From positions 1 to 8,197 of the forward strand of contig JAJRVG010000092.1 of assembly GCA_021545595.1 (NCBI GenBank): a stretch of 8,197 bases of DNA, in the 5' to 3' direction. How positions within the stretch are numbered: the stretch's first letter is position 1; every line of letters begins with the position of its first letter. Positions 1 to 5,039 of this stretch are shown piece after piece. Under the pieces are notes generated by a model. That model was not told the origin of the DNA, did no database searches, and saw only the letters and a program-made list of their open reading frames with translations. Both the position numbers and the translations under genes were made by a program. Source of the stretch: Zetaproteobacteria bacterium. GTDB lineage: Bacteria > Pseudomonadota > Zetaproteobacteria > Mariprofundales > Mariprofundaceae.

Positions 1-1560
1 ATCTTCAAAGGTTACAAGACCAACCATCAGACCATCATCATCAGTAACCTGAACACAGCCCTTGCCGGATGAGATATAGACCCGCTTCAACTCATCCAGA
101 CTGACATGTTCTGACACGGTGGGGATGGCCCGCCATGGAATCCTCTTGATAGGAACCGCTCGCATCCACGATCGCTCAAGCCCCCATCCGGTTTCAATAC
201 CCTTGGCCTGCAGTTTTTCGGTCATAACCGATTCAGCCCCAAAAACTCGCTTCACCAGTGCTGCCACAACACAGGCTGCCATCAGCGGCACCATGATATG
301 GTAATCCCCCGAGAGTTCGAAAATCATCAGGATGGTACTCATTGGTGCCTGAACGGTTGCTGCCAGCAGTGCCCCGCACCCAACCAGTGCGTAGGCGCCG
401 AAAGTCTCCGAGTATTCCGGGAAAAAGCCGTGTGCAACATATCCATAGAGTGCGCCGGCAGTCGCACCAATAAAAAGGGACGGGCCGATCATGCCGCCGC
501 CAAATCGACCTGCCGAACAGATGATGCTGGTTGCCACTTTGGCTACCAGCAGAATGGCGAGAAAGAGTGTGAGGGGAATCGTCCAGCCCAGACTGTCAGA
601 GAGAATCTGCTCCAGCAGAATAGAGCTAACCGTGCCATAACCGATTGACATGATCTCCGGTAGCAAAAGCGCAACACAGCCCAGAATAAACCCCGCAATA
701 GCCGGCCTGAACAAGCTGTTTTTTACCCTCTTTCCAAATTGTGCCCGAGCCCTTGGCAGCAGCTTGATCATCAATGTGGCAATCAGTCCGCAGAAGATTC
801 CCAGCCCGATGTAGGCCGGAATCTCCCAGCCGGATACAAGCTCAAACTGTGGAATTGCAAAGACCGGATAGTTTCCTAGCTCTGCCCGGGTGATCACCGT
901 AGCAATGACCGCGGAGAGCACAATCGGTGTAAATGTCGCAACCGCATAGTCGGCAAGAATCACTTCGAGGGCAAAGAGTACGCCCGCAATCGGTGCATTA
1001 AATGAGGCCGCAATACCGGCGGCAACACCGCAGCCCAGCAGGATGCGCATCTGTTTCTCACTCAGGCCCAGCTTCTGGCCCAGCAGTGATGCCAACGCAG
1101 CTCCCAGCGCCACCGTTGGTGCTTCACGGCCCATACTGGCACCACTACCCACGGCAATAATATTGCCGGCGAATTCCCCGATCATCTTTTTCGCGGAGAT
1201 CCGGCCTCCGCGTTCAGTAAGTGCTTCGATTACACCCGGAACTACCCTGAGCTGATCCTGTGGAAGCACATGAGTATTGATCCATCCTACCAGCAGGCCG
1301 CCGGTAACGGGAGCAGCAATATAGAGATACCAGGGTATGGCGCCGAGTGCCTGAGACCATGTGCGTTCACCGATCCAGAGCAGACTCACCTCTTCAATGC
1401 CGAGGCGAATGAATAGGGCGCCATAGCCAGCTAATAGCCCGACAAACAGAGAGAGCATGCCCAGATAGAGTGCATCCTGCCTACGCAGCCAGCGCAGCCC
1501 CTCATGGAGCCGCGCTTTCAGTGGCAGCTTTTGTGTACCTTTTTCTTCTTCCTCACTCAT
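1..1560 (-). CDS. CLC-family chloride channel/transporter with CBS domain (3' partial)
   Basis: This is an inner-membrane anion channel or exchanger of the CLC family. The frame is open from an ATG at 1558-1560 to the window edge, giving 520 residues without a stop. Visible landmarks are a GREAP motif with the gating glutamate at E146, FNAPIAGVLF at about 187-196, GGMIGPSLFIG in the second half (the GxFxP-type motif), and FELSGDYH with the central pore tyrosine at Y420. From about residue 475 the sequence looks like the start of a CBS domain, ending in LVTFED at the edge. Two things are odd. The first selectivity motif, usually G-S-G-I-P, reads L-R-V-V-P at 104-108. The position of the E. coli ClcA proton glutamate is V200. 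An AGGA lies 9 nt before the start. The gene is divergent from the permease at 1641. Family assignment is firm; ion selectivity and channel-versus-exchanger mechanism are inference. Confidence 0.93.
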   Translation of the reverse strand, partial: MSEEEEKGTQKLPLKARLHEGLRWLRRQDALYLGMLSLFVGLLAGYGALFIRLGIEEVSLLWIGERTWSQALGAIPWYLYIAAPVTGGLLVGWINTHVLPQDQLRVVPGVIEALTERGGRISAKKMIGEFAGNIIAVGSGASMGREAPTVALGAALASLLGQKLGLSEKQMRILLGCGVAAGIAASFNAPIAGVLFALEVILADYAVATFTPIVLSAVIATVITRAELGNYPVFAIPQFELVSGWEIPAYIGLGIFCGLIATLMIKLLPRARAQFGKRVKNSLFRPAIAGFILGCVALLLPEIMSIGYGTVSSILLEQILSDSLGWTIPLTLFLAILLVAKVATSIICSAGRFGGGMIGPSLFIGATAGALYGYVAHGFFPEYSETFGAYALVGCGALLAATVQAPMSTILMIFELSGDYHIMVPLMAACVVAALVKRVFGAESVMTEKLQAKGIETGWGLERSWMRAVPIKRIPWRAIPTVSEHVSLDELKRVYISSGKGCVQVTDDDGLMVGLVTFED

Positions 1561-1572
1561 TGGGCAACATCC

Positions 1573-1597
1573 TGCTACCCCCCCCCCTGTTGTAGCA
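1573..1597. repeat. C10 homopolymer inside a short inverted repeat
   Basis: Ten consecutive C residues (1578-1587) lie in the 80-bp spacer between two divergent genes. They are flanked by TGCTAC (1573-1578) and GTAGCA (1592-1597), a perfect 6-bp inverted repeat. On the clc strand the tract is G10, about 18 nt before its start codon, so it would lie in the leader or core promoter. Tracts of this length are prone to slipped-strand length change, but function here is inference. Confidence 0.6.
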
Positions 1598-1640
1598 ACA
1601 GCTGATATGAGATCTGCCAGGCTTCGGTTATGCTTCGGCC

Positions 1641-2573
1641 ATGTTTGCAATCCTTCTTGGTATGGCTGCAATTATTGTTGCCGGTCTTCTCTGGCGAATT
1701 CTTTTAGGGGCTGAAAAAGCTGAATCGGTTCGTGGCCATCTGGTTCGGGCCGTCTACGATATTTTCCTGCCCGCACTTGTCCTGCACGTAATGTGGCAGG
1801 CGGAGGTGGACCTTAATTCCATTCGCCTGCCACTTGTCTCTGCACTTGCTATTCTTCTCTCGCTGCTGGCCGCTTCTCTCATCTATGCCGGTGGAAAGTG
1901 GCTGCCGGGCAATGTGACCCAGAAGAGAAAGGCTGTCGGCGCCCTGTTATTAGCTTCCAGCTTTGGCAACTTCACCTATCTTGGCCTGCCGGTGCTGACT
2001 CAGACATTCGGCCCATGGGCGCAATCAGTCGCCATTTACTTCGACCTCTTCGCCAGCACGCCCTTGCTGTTTACGGTTGGAATTCTTGTAGCCAGCCACT
2101 TCAGCCACGCCACCAGGGCTGCTCATGTCGGCATAGAGCTTGTTCGAGTGCCTGCATTGTGGGCTGCCATTGCAGGGGTGCTGGCCAGCATGTCTCAAGT
2201 TCCTATGCCAATCTGGCTGGATGAGACACTGGGCGTACTTGGCGCAGCCGTTGTGCCGCTGATGCTGCTGTCGATCGGCATGGCACTTCGCTGGCAGTCC
2301 GGTTGGGCGCAGCGAGTTCCCATGCTCCTTCCAATGGTTGTGATTCAACTTGTTTTCATGCCGTTGATAGTCTGGGGGGCTTGCATCGGTGTCGGCATGC
2401 CAAGTAACCTTCTCGCTCCGGCAATCCTTGAAGGCGCAATGCCGACCATGGTGCTGGGTCTGGTGATCTGTGATCGTTTCAAGCTCGACACCAGCCTCTA
2501 CGCCGAAGCCGTCACCGTAACAACCGTGCTTTCACTACTAACGCTGCCGCTCTGGCTTGCGCTTGTTACATAG
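1641..2573 (+). CDS. AEC-family (auxin efflux carrier-like) permease
   Basis: This is a 310-residue integral inner-membrane transporter of the AEC family, whose bacterial members are often annotated as malate or other organic-acid permeases. About ten hydrophobic segments run from residues 1-23 to 290-309. The first half carries the family hallmark SFGNFTYLGLPVL (107-119). The second half carries PLMLLSIGMAL (206-216) and APAILEGAMPTMVLGL (259-274). Length matches the family norm of about 300-320. The ATG at 1641 begins directly with the first membrane segment; no strong Shine-Dalgarno is visible, and a nearby ATG at 1630 is out of frame. It is transcribed away from the CLC gene across an 80-bp spacer. 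Family assignment is secure, but substrate cannot be read from sequence. Confidence 0.9.
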   Translation: MFAILLGMAAIIVAGLLWRILLGAEKAESVRGHLVRAVYDIFLPALVLHVMWQAEVDLNSIRLPLVSALAILLSLLAASLIYAGGKWLPGNVTQKRKAVGALLLASSFGNFTYLGLPVLTQTFGPWAQSVAIYFDLFASTPLLFTVGILVASHFSHATRAAHVGIELVRVPALWAAIAGVLASMSQVPMPIWLDETLGVLGAAVVPLMLLSIGMALRWQSGWAQRVPMLLPMVVIQLVFMPLIVWGACIGVGMPSNLLAPAILEGAMPTMVLGLVICDRFKLDTSLYAEAVTVTTVLSLLTLPLWLALVT

Positions 2574-2650
2574 CATTGCCTCAACCCCTCTCCCTTGTCT
2601 GACATATCTGTTCATCACGCTCCGGCAACAGAGACCATATCAAACCAACA

Positions 2651-2695
2651 ATGCCTGATTCAGCCCATCACCACTGTAGATGGACAAATCGGCAT
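2651..2695. other. Nested inverted repeat between AEC and lipoprotein genes
   Basis: The 189-bp spacer 2574-2762 holds a nested hairpin candidate. ATGCC plus GATT (2651-2660, one bulged T) pairs with AATCGGCAT (2687-2695). Inside it CCATC (2665-2669) pairs with GATGG (2679-2683). There is no T-tract on either side, so it is not a classical intrinsic terminator. It could be the 3' end of the permease transcript or a leader structure of the lipoprotein mRNA. It could also be chance. No other gene or clear promoter was found in this spacer. Confidence 0.3.
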
Positions 2696-2762
2696 GATGG
2701 ACTAACATAACTGCTGGATCGAAGATAAGAAAAAGACCAAAATCAGTGAAAGGAAATGATAT

Positions 2763-3575
2763 ATGAATCACAATAACGTAGTAAGCTCTTCAAACTCCCT
2801 GCTCAAAATTTTTTCAGTTCTACTTATCACATTTCTGGTTTCAGCATGCGCAACCGAAGGCGGTCAGGAAGCGGCTAAGGGTGCTAAGTGGGGTGCTGTA
2901 GGAGGTGCCGCATTAGGCCTGGCTCTGGGCGCCATAACAGGTGATAAACAGATGATGCTCGCGGGCGCTGCAACTGGTGCTGTCGCTGGCGGTGCAACTG
3001 GTGCAATGTATGAATATGATCAACACCGTGATGACAAGCGTAATCTAATGCTTGCGAACGCTATAGGTGGATCAAACATTAGTGGGTCTAAATCCGCTGC
3101 TGGAGCGGCAATGGCCAACCCTTTGGAAGGTTTTATTGGTGAGTGGAAAGTGAGTGCATGGGGCCTGATGCCGGATGGCAAAAAAGTGACTGCAACAGGT
3201 AAAGGAAAAGGTATTTTAACCGCAAAAAATACGGCTAAAATTAATTATTTCGATATTCGGCCTGTTGGGTATGAAAAACCATTAAGTGGCCACGCAATTA
3301 TCAACTTTGATGAGAAAGAGGGACTGACACTGAGCACCTATGGTGCAGACAATGAAATTGATGCCAGGTTTGTTGGTGAATTTATCGCAGAACAGAAAAA
3401 GTTCGTTTTCTATCTGACAAACAGCCGATCAAATAGCACCGTGACAGGCATTTTGAAATCGGATGTTAGAATAGAAGTCAGAATCTCCGGAGCAAACCTC
3501 TGGATTGTTAACACTTACACCCTGTTAAAGGGTCAGGATACTCAAATTCAATCCTATCGATTTAGTAAAAGCTAA
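2763..3575 (+). CDS. Glycine-zipper outer-membrane lipoprotein with a beta-rich C-terminal domain
   Basis: This 270-residue predicted lipoprotein has an N-terminal signal peptide with a hydrophobic core (16-28) ending in the lipobox V-S-A-C. C29 is the lipidated cysteine, and Ala at +2 suggests outer-membrane sorting. Residues 40-82 form a glycine zipper: glycines every fourth residue at 44, 48, 52, 56, 60 and again at 68, 72, 76, 80, arranged as a hairpin of two small-residue helices around GDKQ. After a polar linker (83-118), residues 120-270 are rich in alternating beta-type sequence, starting GEWKVSAWGLMPDGK. This resembles calycin-like or DUF1579-like domains, but I do not assign it firmly. 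AGGAA at about 2752 gives a good ribosome binding site. Base composition is more AT-rich than the flanking genes. Function is unknown; membrane insertion or envelope association is inference from the zipper. Confidence 0.85.
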   Translation: MNHNNVVSSSNSLLKIFSVLLITFLVSACATEGGQEAAKGAKWGAVGGAALGLALGAITGDKQMMLAGAATGAVAGGATGAMYEYDQHRDDKRNLMLANAIGGSNISGSKSAAGAAMANPLEGFIGEWKVSAWGLMPDGKKVTATGKGKGILTAKNTAKINYFDIRPVGYEKPLSGHAIINFDEKEGLTLSTYGADNEIDARFVGEFIAEQKKFVFYLTNSRSNSTVTGILKSDVRIEVRISGANLWIVNTYTLLKGQDTQIQSYRFSKS

Positions 3576-3586
3576 CCCTGCACTTT

Positions 3587-3625
3587 AAAAAATCAGGCAC
3601 GGGCTGTTTATATAACAGCCCATGC
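3587..3625 (-). terminator. Rho-independent terminator of the yqaA-like gene, overlapping its stop codon
   Basis: GGGCTGTT (3601-3608) and AACAGCCC (3614-3621) form a perfect 8-bp stem with a TATAT loop. Beyond one C/A mismatch, GCA (3597-3599) and TGC (3623-3625) extend it. Read on the minus strand the hairpin is followed by T6 (3587-3592 as A6 on plus), as expected for an intrinsic terminator. The TAA of the minus-strand gene (3608-3610) lies at the stem/loop junction, so the last codons form half the stem. There is no T-tract on the plus side, so it should act mainly on the minus strand. Confidence 0.75.
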
Positions 3626-4018
3626 TATAAACGCATAGCGAGCTGCCTTGCCGATGGTTATCAGCAGCAAAAACATGACCATATTGCAACGAAGCAGGCC
3701 CGCCGCCAGACAGAGCGGGTCACCCACAACCGGTAGCCACGCAAGCAATAGAGACGGCATACCATATTTTCCAAACCATACTTCTGCTCTGGCAACCTTT
3801 GTCTCATCCATACGCAGCCACTTTTTATGAACTGCTTCATTGCCAAGCCGGCCCATTCCATAGCTGATCAGGCTGCCAAGCACATTACCCACCGTTGCAA
3901 TCACAACCAGCAACAGGGGATCGCCACCCTCACTCAACCGGTAGAGCAGCAACGCCTCCGATCCACCGGGGAAAAGGGTGGAGGAGATCAGCGCAGAGAA
4001 AAACAGGGGCCAATCCAT
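3608..4018 (-). CDS. yqaA: YqaA-family (DedA/VTT-related) small membrane protein
   Basis: This 136-residue inner-membrane protein is related to E. coli YqaA, a short member of the DedA/SNARE-associated (VTT) superfamily. Recognisable conserved blocks are FSALISSTLFPGGSEALLL near the N-terminus and ATVGNVLGSLISYGMGR (about 41-57). LLAWLPVVGDPLCLAAG and the C-terminal GKAARY follow. Length is close to that of E. coli YqaA (about 140). DedA relatives are linked to lipid transport and membrane homeostasis, but YqaA itself has no settled function. The start ATG (4016-4018) follows a GGAAGAG-like ribosome site. It lies only 18 bp from the divergent alkyltransferase start, so each gene's promoter must overlap the other gene or the tiny spacer. 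The gene converges with the upstream lipoprotein gene and ends in its own terminator hairpin. Confidence 0.88.
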   Translation of the reverse strand: MDWPLFFSALISSTLFPGGSEALLLYRLSEGGDPLLLVVIATVGNVLGSLISYGMGRLGNEAVHKKWLRMDETKVARAEVWFGKYGMPSLLLAWLPVVGDPLCLAAGLLRCNMVMFLLLITIGKAARYAFIAWAVI

Positions 4019-4028
4019 CTGCTATACT
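4000..4028 (+). promoter_or_regulatory. Possible promoter of the ogt-like gene (-10 TATACT)
   Basis: TATACT at 4023-4028 matches a sigma70 -10 element in five of six positions. It ends 8 nt before the ATG at 4037. A weak -35 candidate, AAAACA (4000-4005), is 17 bp upstream. Transcription would start at or within a few bases of the start codon, giving a leaderless or near-leaderless mRNA, which fits the absence of a Shine-Dalgarno. The -35 match is poor, so this is a suggestion only. Confidence 0.4.
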
Positions 4029-4036
4029 CTTCCCCA

Positions 4037-4492
4037 ATGTCTGAAAAAACGCATCTTTTTCGCTATCAATCCCCACTCGGCCCCATCGGTCTTGAGCTGG
4101 CCGGTGATGTTTGTCATCACGTCACGCTGGGAGCTATCCGTGCGCCCGAATGTTCACCTGACCACCCCATAGCACTATGGCTGCGTGCCTACTTCCTGGG
4201 TGAACAGCTTGCACTACCCCCGATTGCACCACCGAACACACCGTTTCAGCAGCGTCTGCGCAAAGCGTTGCTGGATATCCCTGGCGGGGAGGTTCGCACT
4301 TATGGTGAACTGGCAAAGACATTGAACAGCTCGCCCCGCGCCACAGGTCAGGCACTCGGTGCCAATCCGCTACCGATTCTTATCCCCTGCCACCGGATTG
4401 TAGCTGCGAACGGACTGGGTGGTTTTGCCTGTGGTCTGGCATGGAAAAAGAGGCTGCTTAAATTTGAGGGGCTGGCTGTATATCAGCCCTGA
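4037..4492 (+). CDS. ogt: Methylated-DNA--protein-cysteine methyltransferase (Ogt/MGMT)
   Basis: This 151-residue suicide DNA-repair protein transfers the alkyl group from O6-alkylguanine (and O4-alkylthymine) to its own cysteine. The active-site motif PCHRIV has the acceptor C118 and H119. The DNA-binding helix-turn-helix lies at about 88-111 (TYGELAKTLNSSPRATGQALGANP), with the arginine-finger candidate at R101. GLGGFACGLAWKKRLLKFEG closes the domain. The N-terminal domain is short (about 70 residues). The frame is open further upstream to 3827, but that part lies inside the opposite-strand yqaA-like gene. MSEKTHLFRYQSPLGPIGL is a normal family N-terminus, so ATG 4037 is chosen. There is no clear ribosome binding site. 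The gene stands alone, divergent from yqaA, with a long spacer after it. Family assignment is firm; Ogt versus other single-domain MGMT naming is a choice. Confidence 0.92.
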   Translation: MSEKTHLFRYQSPLGPIGLELAGDVCHHVTLGAIRAPECSPDHPIALWLRAYFLGEQLALPPIAPPNTPFQQRLRKALLDIPGGEVRTYGELAKTLNSSPRATGQALGANPLPILIPCHRIVAANGLGGFACGLAWKKRLLKFEGLAVYQP

Positions 4493-4662
4493 ACAGGTTA
4501 TTTTCCACAGCTAACAAGTCGCTGGAGAGTCGGCGCGTACATGTCGGAATCAGGCCTTGTTTCGCGGGTTTTTACCCAGCCCAATAAGATCAGGCAGCAA
4601 TAGCTGGTAGCTTATCATGCAGAGCCTGCTCTGTTTTCCACAGGTCATACTCCATCTGCATA
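4493..4662. other. Non-coding spacer left of the inverted-repeat element
   Basis: No convincing gene is present here. TTTTCCACAG occurs twice (4501-4510 and 4634-4643), one mismatch from a DnaA-box core TTATNCACA, which is probably too weak to mean anything. A short GGGT/ACCC pair with a T4 loop (4566-4577) follows the alkyltransferase gene but lacks a T-tail. On the minus strand a 29-codon open stretch ends about 4600, and I do not call it a gene. Confidence 0.4.
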
Positions 4663-4693
4663 ATCAATAGAGTCAGACTCACTACTGTCCCAC
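4663..4693 (+). repeat. Left arm of the 31-bp inverted repeat
   Basis: Reads ATCAAT, then GAGTC-A-GACTC, then ACTACTGTCCCAC. It pairs with 4963-4993. The internal GAGTC/GACTC is itself an 11-bp palindrome around a single central base, which could be a protein-binding site within the arm. Confidence 0.85.
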
Positions 4694-4789
4694 ATAATGT
4701 TCAGAACCTGTCTGATGGATGTTATAAAACAACAAATTGCTTTGTTTTCAGCCACATTAGACATAAATCCTGCTTAACCCTTCTATGTC

Positions 4790-4809
4790 ATTCTCGCGAA
4801 AGCGGGAAT
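4790..4809. repeat. REP-like palindrome (ATTCTCGC-GAAA-GCGGGAAT)
   Basis: An 8-bp stem with one G-T pair closes on a GAAA loop. The core, GTCATTCTCGCGAAAGCGGG, is a variant of the ATTCCCGC...GCGGGAAT palindrome that is scattered between genes in many proteobacteria and resembles the Neisseria dRS3-type repeat. It lies nested inside the larger inverted-repeat segment. Confidence 0.7.
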
Positions 4810-4834
4810 CCAGTTTTTACAACGTTTGAGTGGA

Positions 4835-4901
4835 TACCGGATCTCGACAACTGCTCCATGCGTTGTTCTACCTCCTGCGTCCATGCAGTCGAAGTCCGGT
4901 A
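4835..4901. repeat. Imperfect inverted repeat within the compound element
   Basis: TACCGGATCTCGAC (4835-4848) and GTCGAAGTCCGGTA (4888-4901) are complementary at 12 of 14 positions, around a 39-nt interior with two CCATGC copies. Together with the REP-like palindrome at 4790 and the hairpin at 4911 it suggests a string of hairpins, as in a folded intergenic repeat. Confidence 0.6.
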
Positions 4902-4910
4902 TAAGGTGAA

Positions 4911-4927
4911 TTCGGCCTCTGGCCGAA
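4911..4927. repeat. Perfect 7-bp hairpin TTCGGCC-TCT-GGCCGAA
   Basis: A perfect 7-bp stem with a 3-nt loop lies inside the compound repeat region. No T-tract follows on either strand, so it is not a typical intrinsic terminator. Confidence 0.65.
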
Positions 4928-4962
4928 GAGAGGATGCCCTGGGGTATGACACACTTGAATAA

Positions 4963-4993
4963 GTGGGACAGTAGTGAGTCAGACTCGATTGAT
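4963..4993 (-). repeat. Right arm of the 31-bp inverted repeat
   Basis: Inverted copy of 4663-4693 with two substitutions. It reads GTGGGACAGTAGT, GAGTC-A-GACTC, G, ATTGAT on the plus strand and lies immediately upstream of the trmFO leader. Confidence 0.85.
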
Positions 4994-5039
4994 CTTAGGT
5001 ATTTCTTGTTGTCCCCCGTGGCGCAAGTAGCCTCGCGGC

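Larger units (their letters stand above)
4663..4993. mobile_element. 331-bp segment bounded by 31-bp inverted repeats (MITE-like)
   Basis: The two ends, 4663-4693 and 4963-4993, are inverted copies matching at 29 of 31 positions. The mismatches are at 4669/4987 and at the centre of a GAGTC-N-GACTC palindrome (4675/4981). The inner 18 bases, from GACTC to GTCCCAC, match perfectly. The enclosed 269 bp carries no gene. A small non-autonomous element with long terminal inverted repeats would look like this. I cannot find a target-site duplication at either boundary, and the ends also contain the extra pair ATCAAT/ATTGAT. The right arm ends only 46 bp before the trmFO start, so it probably sits in or next to that promoter. 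The inverted repeat is directly visible; the mobile-element reading is inference. Confidence 0.6.

Noticed and set aside
298..648. Plus-strand open frames at 119-304, 298-648 and 1043-1255
   Set aside because: They lie opposite the CLC gene, whose minus-strand translation shows clear family motifs throughout. The plus-strand peptides have no recognisable features.
1552..1569. Five-codon upstream open frame (ATG TTG CCC AAT GAG TGA) overlapping the clc start
   Set aside because: It arises from an ATG within the likely ribosome binding site and is most easily explained as chance.
2025..2348. Minus-strand and alternate-frame open frames within the AEC gene
   Set aside because: They are antisense to, or out of frame with, a gene carrying strong AEC motifs, and lack ribosome sites.
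3827..4036. Upstream extension of the alkyltransferase reading frame to 3827
   Set aside because: It is antisense to the yqaA-like gene, low in family similarity, and the normal Ogt N-terminus starts at 4037.
4566..4577. GGGT-TTTT-ACCC as a terminator for the ogt-like gene
   Set aside because: The stem is only 4 bp and there is no T-tract.
4501..4643. Two TTTTCCACAG copies as DnaA boxes or an origin
   Set aside because: Both deviate from TTATNCACA, only two exist 133 bp apart, and there is no AT-rich unwinding region or origin gene context. The Hda-like gene is 3 kb away.
4600..4690. Minus-strand 29-codon open stretch (GTG start within the left repeat arm) as a possible transposase remnant
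   Set aside because: It is too short, is preceded by an in-frame stop, and I cannot match it to any transposase.
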